From positions 79,523-136,517 of the forward strand of contig CDMY01000274.1 of the NCBI GenBank assembly GCA_001179505.1: a stretch of 56,995 nucleotides of DNA, written 5' to 3'. The stretch is from Vitrella brassicaformis. Lineage: Eukaryota > Sar > Vitrellaceae. Below, in pieces: positions 1 through 11,684 of this stretch (its first letter is position 1; every line of letters starts with the position of its first letter). Position numbers and translations under genes: made by a program. The notes beneath the pieces were generated by a model, which worked only from the letters and a program-made list of their open reading frames with translations, made no database searches and had not been told where the DNA came from.

Positions 1-636
1 GGTTCCGCAGATAAGGGCGGTTGCGCACCTGACCAACGATCAACACACACACACAGCCATTCATTGCATGGCAGAGAGCAGGTCATGGGCATTGATTGCT
101 TCGCCCGCCTGCCTTCCCGCCTGGCTGGCTGGCTGTGTGGCTGTCTGCCTGGCTCACCGATGCGACGATGCACAGCGTGTTGCCCTTGACCTCCATCAGC
201 CGCAGGGTCGGGAAGATGCTCCCTGAAACCGCACACGCACACACAGCATACACACTCATTCCGGCCCGCCCTTCAATCCGCACTCCACACACGTACCAGT
301 ATACGGCGCTACCAAAGAGGTCTGCACACACATTCACACACACACAAAAAAAGAGAGAGAGAGAGAGAGAGGGCACACGCAAGCGCATCCACGACGCAGG
401 CACTACCTGCAGACTCTTGCTGCATGCCTTACGATGTTTGACACGGCGGCTGGTCCGACGATGGGGAAGGGCTGCAGGCCGTGGAAGATGTCCCACAGGT
501 TGAGCGGCAGCAGCCCCGAGGCCTGGATCTTCCTCACCTGCTGCAGCAGCAGCCACGGCAGCGCCACCACCAGCCCGATGCAGCCCAGAAAGCTTCCCAA
601 CCAGGTGTCGAATGCACGCACCACCGTCGCATACAT
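1..636 (-). CDS. DUF4442/hotdog-like protein with N-terminal membrane anchor (3' end outside window)
   Basis: Four exons read on the minus strand: 433-636, 297-321 (a 25-nt mini-exon), 158-222 and 1-28, running off the window. All junctions are GT-AG and phases agree. The first ATG is at 636; an in-frame GTG at 648 was not used. Residues about 15-36 (GSFLGCIGLVVALPWLLL) form one hydrophobic segment, probably a signal anchor. After it come PYTGGSIFPTLRLMEV and VRNRPYLRN, which resemble the start of DUF4442 hotdog thioesterase-like domains (PY-G-I-P followed by R-x-x-x-N). The catalytic part of the domain would lie outside the window, so activity is inference. Start codons of this gene and the next are 180 bp apart, head to head. 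The membrane anchor is well supported; the family assignment is tentative. Confidence 0.5.
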
Positions 637-816
637 CGTCCGACGCACCTTTCCCTTGACCTCAGGCGAGCTTGTCAGTGATGTTCTACTGGTGACCTGC
701 CCGACTGCTTATTTGAGTCACACGAGGAAGATCCCTTGTGCATCGTCTTGGGTTGTGTCGTAGAAGCGCTGCGAGTGTGTTGATATTGGTGACACAGCGA
801 TCCCTAGCTCGCTCGG
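637..816. promoter_or_regulatory. Divergent promoter region between genes 1 and 2
   Basis: This is 180 bp between two outward-facing start codons, so both 5' UTRs and core promoters must lie here or overlap the genes. No TATA box is evident. An AGCTCGC element (805-811) sits 5 bp before the plus-strand ATG and matches a GCGAGCT motif seen in other start regions of the window. The role is inferred from position only. Confidence 0.4.
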
Positions 817-3800
817 ATGCAGCGAAGTTCTTCTCGCGCGCCAGAGGAGAGGAGATCGAGCGAGGAGGTGGCGCAGAGCGAGCATGGCGCACAAGACACG
901 ATAGACACGCGAGATAGCGGCCAGGCCGCCACCAGTGCTGAAGTGTCCGCAGAAACCACGGCCCAGCCACAGCAGAAGGCCGTATCACCATCCCCTTCCC
1001 CCTCCCCCTCCCCTCCCCACCACCCCCCTCACCCCCCTCACCAGTCGTCCGAAGCGTCGGAGGAAGAGACCCTGCTGCAGAAGTCCAAGTTCCTCTCACA
1101 GGACGCCCACGCGCACACGGCGGAGGAGCCGCTACCCGTGGGCGACGGCCACTTCACGCAGCCATCGCAGTTCGGCGGGGGTGAGTCGCTGAGCCCACTC
1201 ATGGCGCAGCTCTCGCTTGCCCGCGACCGCAGCGGGCCTGACCCGCATGATGTGTTGAAGTGAGCGCCACACACACACACACACACACAATATACCCGCA
1301 AAGATGATGCGTGGTTGTCGGTGTGTGGGGATGTGTGTGATCTGCACACAGGTGGACGGTGGACGACACTGCGTCGTGGCTGGGTCAGAATTCGCTGGGT
1401 TTGCTGGCTGACAAGTTCCGCGAGCACGGTATCTCGGGTGACGTGTTGTTTGAGGTGACCCGTGAGGACCTGGCAGAGATGGGCATCACATCGGTGGGCG
1501 ACCGCCGCCGACTGCTCAGGGCCATCGACCAGCTCAAGATCGACGCAAACGCCAGGGCCAGCTACTCGGTCGACCTGGCCGTTGTCGGGTGAGTGAGCTG
1601 AGGCAGCGAGGAGGAGGAGAAATGACCTGAAATGACCTGACCACACCCCGCACCCCGCTCGATGCACCACGAAGTCTCGACGTGTGGCTTATGTTTGTGT
1701 GATAGGTGTTCGCCGTTGGTGTATGTCGACCCTGGCACAGGGGCGTTCAACCCGCTAGACCTGCTCGACGTGGACAGCGAGCAGGAGCTGCTCGTCCGGG
1801 CCATGACGGACGCAAAGCGGTCGTGCTCATACCTCTTCTCGTACGGCACCGCTGAGTCACTGTCGCACATCATGCAGCTGGGTAAGTGAGTGAGCACAAG
1901 AAGGCGCACAGACGCACGTGGGTGATGGTTTGCTGTGCGTGTATGTGTGCAGGTTGTCAGGTGCTGCATTTCACTGGCCACACGACGCCCGAGGGCAAGC
2001 TGCTGCTCGAGAACTCCTCGGGGGGCGCCACCGAGCTGCAGGCCGACTCACTCTGCGACCTCTTCAGGTGAGATGGCAGCGGTTTCCAGCCGTCTGTCAG
2101 TCAGAATGGGCCTCATGTGTGTTGTGTGTGGGTGGTGTGTTGGTGTTGGTGTTGGTGTCAGGTCGCCTGGCCCGTCGAGTTTTGTTCAGCGCGGCACGTC
2201 GTGCCAGTGCGTGGTGCTCAGCAGCTGCAACTCGCGAGCCGTCGCATCCGCATTGTAATCACCACCACCACCACACAACGCAATAAACAAGACCTAGGCA
2301 GCAGTCGCGTGTGTGTGTGTGTGTGTGTGGATCGGCCGGTCAGTCTGGATGCGGGAGCTCAGCACGTGGTTGCGGTAGAGACGGATCAGAAGGTGTTGGA
2401 CACGGCCGCCCGCAAGTTCGCCTACGCCTTCTACCACTCTTTGTTGGTCGGCAACTCCATCAAGCAGTCCTTCAAGCACGCCTGCTGGCTCGTCAGACAC
2501 TCGCCGGAGATCCCCTCGCCACAGCAAGAGGTACCTACACACCTCTCACACGTGTGCGCGAGGGCATGGTTGATGCGTGTGCTGTCTGTTTTGGACAGTC
2601 GAACAAGTTTGTGTTGCTGCCGGCGGCTGCCGACCACTCGGAGGTGCTCTTCTCATCACTGCCGACGGGGCTCTTCGTCGACAGGTATATCTGGCGTAAA
2701 GTGGTGCTTGTGGAAACGTGTGAATGTGTTGTGTGTGGTGTGGTGTGGTGTGCGCAGGTCGATCCGTCGTGCGACGGCGAATTTGCCGCACATCAACATG
2801 GATTTGGTGGTGGGGCGGCAGGTGGAGATGTGGGAGGTCAGCAGGGCCATACAGTCGCCAAAACGATTCATAGTGGTACGTGAGCAACCCCCACCCACAC
2901 ACACTGATGCCCAGAACACTCCTCATCGTTTAGTGTGTGTGTGTGTGTGTGTGTGTAGATTGTGGGTGCTCCAGGCATCGGCAAGTCCACCCTTGCATGT
3001 GTAGTGGCGCAGTATGCTTGGTACGGCGCACACCACACGCCAGGCACACTCCCTCCCTCCCATAAAGAGCCCGCCTCACTGTGCGAGTGGTGTCTGTGTC
3101 ATGACGTCGTGCCCCACAAACGTCAGGAAGCGGAATTGGTTTCCCGAGGGCGTGTCGTGGATGCCGCTCAAGGGCCTCAAGTGGGTCGAGGGCGTCAGCG
3201 GCACGGCGTGCTCCACTCTGGGGGCGTCGTCTGACCCCGACACACAGCAGCCACTGCCGCACATCAACGGCAAGAGGCTCATCGTTTTCGATAACGGTGG
3301 GTAAAATGCGGTGCGGTGCGCCCCAGGGGTTTGTGCGTGTGTGGTGTTGTATGCTGGATCGGGTGTGTTGTTGGCTTTGTTTTGTTTCAGCTGAGGATTT
3401 GCTGCGTCGGACGCCGCGGCGGTTTCTGGCGTGGGTGGTGCAGCTGCTGGACTCATGCCCGCACCTCAAGATCCTCCTAACATCGCGACGAATCATCAAA
3501 CCGGCCGGTCAGACAGACAGACAGACAAACCTACTGTACCGACACAGGGATAACGTGTGTGCGTGTGTGTGTGTGTGTGCAGATTTGCCCGAGAAGTGTC
3601 CGTTGGTTCCGAAGCACATCCATTTGCGTGAGCTGGACCGCACCAACTCTGTCCGGCTGCTGCGGCAGCTCTGCCCCAACATGGACGTCGAACCAGCCGC
3701 CAGAATTGGAGACCTCTGCGGACACCTGCCACTCGGTAGGTTACCATAACCAACTCACACACACACACACCCCCCACCATCTCCCCCTCTCTCTCACTTG

Positions 3801-6800
3801 TGTGCTTCATTCATGTGTTCATTCAGCGTTGCGTGTGATCGGCCGTCTGCTGGGCAGCCGTCCTGACATGACGCCTGAGTCAGTGGCGGCATCGCTTGAG
3901 AGGGACTCCGACCACGACCTGACCCTGTCGCTCTCCGAGTACGCGGCCTGCGTGCAGCCGTCGGTGGAGGCCCTCGCGGAGCCGCTGCGGCAGGCCCTGA
4001 CGACGCTGAGCATCTTCATCGGGCACTTCACGCTCGAGGGTGCGAGTGCGTTGCTCAACGAGGACTTCGAGCACACCCGTCAGATCCTGGGCCTGCTTTT
4101 CGAGAGCAAGCTGGTCGAGTTCGAGAGCACCATCAACAGCTACTTCGTCCACACGCTCATCCGGATCTACCTCAAGAAGGCCCCGCTGCCCCAGCAGCCC
4201 TCGCTGCGTGCCGAGATCCGCTGCAGGTTCGTCCTCTACATCACTCAGGTCATGTGGCGGGTCGCCCACCACTACGATCTCATGACCAAGCAGCAGGCGC
4301 ACGAGAAGCTCTACACCCACCAGCACCCTCAGACACCCGCCACCACCACCAGCAGCGCAACTGTCGCCCCATCCCCTGGCCCCGCAGCCACCCCGGGCAC
4401 CGCCAGTGGCCACCACGGCGGCCCCGCGCCCTCGTCGCCGTGGGCGGCCGGGCAGGCCGCGCTGCGGCTCTTCGATCGCGAGCGGCCCAACATCGAGCTG
4501 GCCCTCGACCTGGCGGGCTTCACGCCTGCCTTTTTCGCGCTGCTGCAGCTGGGCAAGGAGGTGTTCAAGCGGCGCTTCGAGGCCATGCGGCGGGTGGAGC
4601 TGTACGAGCGTGCCTTGGGGATCATCATCGCCGAGCTGATAGGGCAGAAGATGCCGAGTGAGAGGCCGGGAGAGGTGGCTGGGGGGATGGGGGTGGGGGT
4701 GGTGTCCCGTGCGGCAGACCATGAGGGCGCGAGCGACAGGCTGGTGAGGAAAAGCAATGACAGCGCAGGCACTGCCAAGGCTGCACAGGTGAGAGGGGAG
4801 GGAGTGGGGGAGGGTGGACGGGACGGGCCGCAACAGTGCATCTCACTGGTTGGTTCCGTGCATGTGTTTGTCATTCTGGTCAGAATGAGATCGAGATGGC
4901 GAGCCTTGTCAATCCTGACATCGACTACGACCTGCTGGCCGACCTGGCCAGCTCCACCGGGGTGGTGCCGCAGCCCGACCCTGCCACCGCCGCCGAACAC
5001 CCATTCCAGATGAGCAACACCATCCTCGGCAAACTCGACATGTCACAAACGGTGAGCAGCAGAACCGACCATACCATCAGACAATAGTCGTTCTCGCTCT
5101 ATGTCTGTGTACCTGTTGATCAATCAGTTGGAGGCGCCCGTCACGTCCCCCTCTCGCGAGATCACCCCCGAGGCGTGCTTCCCGCCCTCATTCTACCTCC
5201 TCTCGCCCTCAGACGAGCTAGACGCCCCGGAAGACCTCCCGCCCCCCGTCGGCGGCCACACACACGCCGGGCAGAAGACCACCATCAAGCTGGGCGAGCA
5301 CCACTACCTCTACCTCCCCTTCCCGGCTGCAGCAGACAGCCACGCCCACGCCCACACCCACACACCACCTGCTGCTGCTGCTGCTCCAGGGGCTGGTAAT
5401 GGTGGCGGCCACTCGAGGGACACATCGATGCTGGCGGCTGATGCGCTGGTCAACGCACTGCAGAGCGGCAAGGCCACGATGGAGGACGCCTGCCGGCGTG
5501 CGGCCGAGGGCACCATGGTCTTCTTGTCGGCGCAGCTTAACGTCAAGCGGCGGCCTGACTTTGACGGCGGGTGCATCAGCAGCGAGCAGCTCAGCAGGGA
5601 CAGGCTGCGCAAGACCCTCACCGAGTTCGCCGCCACGTACATGCAGCGGTCCCTCAGCACGGGGGTGGGCGACATCGATAGAGACATGCCGCCTCCTCTC
5701 TCGCTCGACCGTGACGTGAGCGCCCTTTCTGCGCTGTCAAACCACAGCCGCGTGAGCCGCCTGACCGCGCCGACTGAGGGATGGTGGTGGGACAGAGACG
5801 CCACAACCACAACCACACCAGCAGCCGAGGGGCCTTCCTCTCCCATCCCCGACGAGCCATCCGCAGCCACAGCCACGGCCACGAGCACGGCCAGCAGTGG
5901 GCGGTACAAGGTGTTGTCGGACATCCTGTTCCAGCTGGGCTACGCCTACCGCGACATGGGCCTGGTCTCCCATGCCGCGGCGCTGGTCAAGGTGGCCATG
6001 AACCTCGTCCCAGTCCCCGTCGACACCCTCTCGCGCGAGAGCAGCGACGCCCGACACGACCAGCCGCAGCCGCACCCCGTCTGCTGCAGCACGGCCATCA
6101 GTGGCGCCGGGAGGGGCTCCCCACGACACGGCAGGGACAGGTGCATGCTGGCGGGGCGCCCGGAGATCCATGTCGTCGCGGCGGAGGAGGAGGCCACCCA
6201 GCCGGCGGGGGCTGCCGAGGGCCACGAGGAGCTCGCGCATCGGGGGGTGCACGAGGAGAGGGAAAGCCGCCGCACCGTCAGCCCGGCCTCCGAGCAGTCG
6301 GCCAGGTCGAGCGACGGCGTCCCCGCGACAATCAGCACGGTGGGCGGCGTCGACAGCGAGAGGGAGAGGCGGCGGATCATGGCAACGCACCGGTCCGAGA
6401 TGGCGTCGCTCGAGGCCAAGCTCATGTGCGACCTGGGGTATTATGACGAGGCAGGCCGGTACTTCCAGGAGGCCCTCGACATAGTGGAGGCGGTGGGGGC
6501 GCCCGTGGCGCAGAGCGAGATGCACGCCCGGCTGCTGTTTGCCCTGGCGGTGTACTGGTGGGACTACCGGCACAACGCCTCCATGGCCCAGCAGTTCTAC
6601 CTCAGGTGTCTGGAGCTGCGGCAGCGGCTCAACCCTGGCGGCCTGCAGACCGCCCACACCATGACCAGCTTCGGCGTCGTCTGCGGCAACTGTGGCGAGC
6701 TAGAAGCCGCCAGAAAGTCAGTATGCCGTCGAAACGCCGTACACGCAATCCGTTTTCCACCTCTGTCTCCGTCTGCCCCTCTCTCTGTGTGTGTTTGCAG

Positions 6801-8817
6801 GTTGTTGGAGTGTTCGCTGCAGATCAAGCGTCGCCAGCTGGGCCGCAACCACCCTGAGGTGGGGTTTGCTTACCACGACCTCGCGACGGTCATGGTGGCC
6901 AAGGGCGACTACCGCAAGGCCGAGTGCCTCTTCAAGAAGTCCCTGGCGCTGAAGCAGCAGGTGCTGCCCGAGTACCACCTCAAGATCGCCGAGACCGTGC
7001 ACAGGCTGGGGCTGCTCTACGAGACCCAGAAGAGATTCAGAGACGCCGTCCCGCTGTTCAGGTGAGCGAGCAGACAGACAGCAGACACTGGCTGGCAGGC
7101 GGAGAGGGAGGTTTCTGGGCTCATCTGTGGTGTGTGTTCCGTCCCGTCTTGTGTGTGTTTCAGGCAGAGTCTTCGTGCCTACGAGATCGCAGGGGCGGCA
7201 GCGAACTTCGCCGACTCGGCTGCAGAGCTGGGTGCGACCCTGCTGCGGCTGCTGCCGACCCCCTCGTGTGGCGAGGAGGCGGACGGCCGCGTCCCGCTGG
7301 TTATCATCAACACCGTCACAAACGCCACCACGACCCATGACGAGCAGCACACGGAGCGACACACCCTGCTGGAGGAGGCCTCCCTGCTGCTGCAGAAGAG
7401 CCTCGAAGTGCGGGTGCGTGACCAGCCAGCCACACCACACCACACCACACACACAACGCATCGATCGTCCACAGCGCCATTTCCTCGTTCGCTGTGTGTG
7501 TGTGTGTGTGTGTGTGATGTGCAGCGATCTCTGCGTAAGGACCCCCACCTGGCGCGCCACCCGAGCATCGGCTCCAACGACGTCGACGACAGCCTGGTGC
7601 TCGCCGCCACGCAGCTCAACGTCGGCTGGATCCTCCTGGAGAAGCACCAGCCCAGAGTGGCCGAGGACTACATCCGCTCGGCACTCGAGCAGCTCGAGCA
7701 GCTCCGCGACTACATCCCCACCATCCTCCCGCCCGCGCCGTCGCCCGAGTTCGGCGCCAGCGCCATCGACCGTGGGATGCCCACGCTCGACCTCCCGTCG
7801 ACCTCGGACAAGGGCGGCGAGGCGGTGGGCGAGGAGATCGACCCGTCGTACTACGACCAGGTGGAGAGGGAGAGGATGCTGGCCCGAGAGGAGCTCCTCG
7901 GCAAGCTCAGGCAGTGCAAGGCCGAGCTCTGCCGTGGCTACTTCCTGCTGGGGCGGTGTCTCTACGAGCCCACCACAGCCGCAGCCACAACCACCACCGC
8001 CCCCAGCTACGCATTCGGCGAGCAGACGGAGGGTCAAACGTTGCCAGGATCCGACGAGTTCCACTGTGCGGGCGAGATGCTGTTGGCGGTGTGCCGCGAC
8101 AACTGTGAGGCGCGCGAGCGGCAGGTGGCGAGGCAGCGGTGCGAGAAGCAGAAGGTGCTGGGGTGGCAGGCCAAGCTGCAGGCGGTGTTTCTGATCCTCA
8201 AGAAGGAACAGGGCCTGGGCAGCATGGCCAAGCTGGGCCCTGTCGAGGAGGACGAGGACGACCATCACCTGGGGACTGCCGACGGCCTCGGGGGTGGCGG
8301 TGGTTTTGGCGGTGGGGGGCCGGCAGAGACTGATGGAGTGGCACCTTTACCGCTAGGTGGGTCACCCAACCAACAGCACAGAACCAGTGAGCCCTCGTGT
8401 GTCTCATGGTGTGGTGTCTTGTGTGCAGTGTCTGAGGAGATCACTGTGTTGGGCCGGTTTCTCAACCACGACCTCCACGCAGCCATCGCAGCCATCATGA
8501 CGCCCCAACAGACCGACATCGACACCACCGGTGCGGCCACTCTCCAGCTGCCCCAGGCAGCAGCAGAAGCCGAGACAGAGCGGCCCTCGTCGATCCAAGC
8601 AGAGGGGCCGCCTTCTCGGCTGGCCGCTGCGGCCAATGCCGTGCTGTCGCCCTCCAGGGGCTCCTGCGTGCCGCAGTTTGGTTTGACTGGCCAGCCCACC
8701 CCCACACGCACACGGCACCCCGGTGGTGGTGTTGGTCGTGATGCCGTGTTGGTGCCCATGGGTGTGGAGCACCGGCAGAGCAGCATCGAGGAGGAGCCGG
8801 AGGCTGAGAAGGACTGA
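817..8817 (+). CDS. SAM-CHAT-NB-ARC-TPR protein (NLR-like STAND ATPase with caspase-like domain)
   Basis: Nineteen exons: 817-1259, 1352-1588, 1706-1881, 1953-2067, 2162-2254, 2344-2530, 2599-2684, 2758-2875, 2959-3020, 3127-3296, 3391-3507, 3583-3735, 3827-4788, 4884-5051, 5128-6716, 6801-7061, 7164-7413, 7525-8356, 8429-8817. They sum to 6,408 nt, 2,135 aa, with matching phases. Domains: disordered Pro/Ser-rich start; SAM about 149-210 (WTVDDTASWL; EMGITSVGDRRRLL); CHAT about 230-415 with the expected dyad His295 (LHFTGH) and Cys346 (VVLSSCNS); NB-ARC with P-loop GAPGIGKS 488-495, Walker B RLIVFDN ending at 562, LLTSR 591-595 and GHLPLAL about 648-654; a Pro/Gly-rich linker; kinesin-light-chain-type TPRs about 1290-1860; low-complexity tail. 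By analogy with STAND proteins the TPRs would sense a ligand, the NB-ARC oligomerise and the CHAT protease act, while SAM mediates assembly. The domain calls are firm; the trigger and substrate are unknown. Confidence 0.88.
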
Positions 8818-9927
8818 TTGATGGACAGACGACAGAATGTAGTGTAGCTGGCTGCCCAATGAAGTGACGCCTGTCGTCTGCAGGAGTGCAGGAGAGCAGT
8901 GAAGTGTGGATGTGTGTGTGTGCGTGCGTGTGTGTGGTGGGGGTCTGGGTGGAGTGGAGAGGCCATGTTTCGTACTTACACACGTGCCCCTAATTGTGTG
9001 CGGCAGTCAAGTGAGTGGGAGGGTGTGCACGCTTTCAGAGCGCTCGTGCGCCTTCTCATCGCTTGGCCTGGCTGCTGCAGTGAGTGCAGTGCGTTGTCTG
9101 TCCATTGTACGTGTGTGTATCTTCTTCCTTCCTGTGCCTTTCAAAGAAAGAACTTGAAGACGGAGCGTGTTTGTGTTGTGTTTGCAGGTAGGTAGGTAGG
9201 TGTAGCTTGAGCTTCATGCTGTGCGCTCGGTTGTTCGGTGGCGGCTGGGTGACGCCAGCCTCCCTCCCGTATGGACTGGGCTCTTTCTTTTCGGCTGGCT
9301 GACGGGCACACATGTTCCACAGGGAGGGGAGGAAGGCCACACGCTCACGGAGGTCATGTATGTGCCATGCAGCACATCCTTTACCCACTCGTCGACGTGT
9401 GAGTGTGAGTGTGAATGTGTCTGGGTGTGCTGTACGTTCATCGTGTGTACAGCGACCACATGGATGCCACACATTCACACGCATCCATCCATACATGAGT
9501 TGCTGCCTTGCGTGGTGGTGGCCCTCACAAAGTGACCGGCCTGCATGTGGGGGGTGGATGCATCAAAGCGTGTCGATCTCGTGTGTGTCTGCTGTGTGTT
9601 AACGCTCCCGTTCACTGTGTGAGTGTGCATGTGTGTATGTGATGTTGAGCAGACAGATGAGAGCAGTGGAGTTCTGCGTGTATGCGTATCATCTCTCTGT
9701 ACGGACACGTGACTGGTTGGCCCGTCGCGATAATCACTACTTGTGACCAGCGGTACGGCCGCCTGCCCATATTAAAGAAAGAATCGAGACGGCCCCAAAT
9801 CGGCCCACTCAATAAGCCCCACTTTCCTTCCGTTCGGACATCACCAAAGGCGTTTCAGGTCGGAACACACATCTCGCAGGCCCCGCCTGTCCTGTGCAGC
9901 CAGTGGCACCGCCGGTAGCCTTGAAGC
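8818..9927. other. Spacer between gene 2 and gene 3
   Basis: This 1.1 kb holds the 3' UTR of gene 2 and the 5' region of gene 3. It contains interrupted TG/TGTG runs (for example 8909-8945 and 9603-9640) and no ORF with protein-like composition. No RNA gene was recognised. Confidence 0.5.
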
Positions 9928-10159
9928 ATGACCATGGCCCGCACCACATCCCTCATCGTCGCGGTGTCGCAGCTGAAGCCATCCTCGGCGCTTCTGTTGG
10001 CGCTGATTGTGTCGCTCGTCATCAGTCCGGGCCGGTGTGCGAACCCGAACATCACCCTGCTGGCCATCGACAGCTCTGATGGAGACCTACAAAAGTGAGT
10101 AAGAGAAATACACAGCCATCCATACGTACCAGTAAGAGAATATAATCGATACGTACTTG

Positions 10160-10190
<31 letters not shown>

Positions 10191-11647
10191 AGTCGCATAT
10201 GGCCGCTCATCGAGTCGGCATTGGCAGACCTCAACAATCGCACGGACGTCTTGCCGGGCCACCACCTGGTTCTCGAGCCCGTCAGGCCGGCCAAGTGCCA
10301 GATCGGTGAGGGAGGTGCACAGTGTGCTGCACGGAGGCAGACAACAGACAGAGACCCGACACAATTAGGGACACTTCACTGAATGTCTGATGGATGGATG
10401 GATGGATGTGTCTGTGCCGATTGGTGACTGCAGATAACGTGGCCAACGCGGCAGTGGCGGCCTTCAAGAATGGGTGTGTGGGCTGGGCAGGGCAGGTGGT
10501 GACCTGCATTGCATGCCATCCATGTGTGGTCGGACGGACGTATCCGTTGTGCTGCTGTTGTGTTTTGGCATGTATGTATGCAGCCCGACCAAGGTTGGCG
10601 TCATCGGCGACAACTGCCCGTACAAGACGATTCAAAGGATCGCTGCAGAATTATTGTGCTGTACGTCACTCACGTGCCTTTGTTTGTCCATTGATGCAGC
10701 GTGGGCTGTTCCGTCATCAGCCCGATAGCCCGAGCGCTCAATGTGCTCGTCAAGGTGACCTGAATGGATTATGGATGGATACCCCTTTAATCCACCAGCC
10801 ATCCAGGCATCCATTTGTCCCTTCTTCCCTTCTTGCTTTCAGAGCCCCTACTGCGCCGACACGACTGTCTACCCCTACCTGACCAAGATGCCACCCGACG
10901 CAAACAGTGTAAGTGTAAGTGTAGTGTTGGTTTGTCGTGCATCGGTCGTTTGGTGTCCGTGCGTCACGCGTGTGTGTGTGTGTGTCAGAAAGTGGGTATC
11001 GTCAAGGGTATGGTCAGGACATTCGCGTGGACCAGGTTCTTCTGGCTCGTCCAGGTGGGCCGGCCGATGAATGAGTAGACACACACACACACACACATCC
11101 ATATGGGTCAATCCACGTATAATATGTGTCAGGAGGATCCCTTCATGCTAGAGCTGGCAGCCAGCGTCAAAGCCTCCCTGGTCGAGTATGACGACCACGA
11201 CATGGGCACCTGGACGGTCAAGGTATCCACTGCTTGACTGCACCGCACCTAACGTGGTGGAAATCTCTTGCCGATGACCTACCCTTGTGTGTCTCCTTCA
11301 CGTATGCAGTCGCCATCGCAAGTCGACGGGCTGATAGACGAGCTGGTGCAGCAGCGGCCCCGCGTCATCATCACGGCGTGGTTCACCACACTGGGCTCCA
11401 ACTTCAACTGCGCACTCGTCAGCCAGCCCAGCCAGCCAGCCCAGCCCCCATGAGACACAAGAGACATTATCGACATTCGCATGCGCACTGTGCCCAAATG
11501 TGTGCAGGCCAAGCGGGGTTATTTCGCCAACAACACCCGTGTGGTGCTCATCAGCCTACAGGCTCCCGGGGATGCCACAGAGCAGACCGACTGCAGCCAA
11601 GCGCAGATCGACAGTGTGCGTCCGTGTCTCCTTGGCGCGCTGGCCTG

Positions 11648-11684
<37 letters not shown>

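Noticed and set aside
637-816. GTG at 648 as start of gene 1
   Set aside because: Eukaryotic initiation at GTG is rare and an ATG follows four codons later.
4329-5000. Minus-strand ORF of 223 codons and a neighbour at 3880-4833
   Set aside because: Antisense to well-supported exons 13-14 of gene 2.
8906-9195. Short plus-strand ORFs rich in Cys and Val
   Set aside because: Translated TG repeats with no conserved features and no splice partners.
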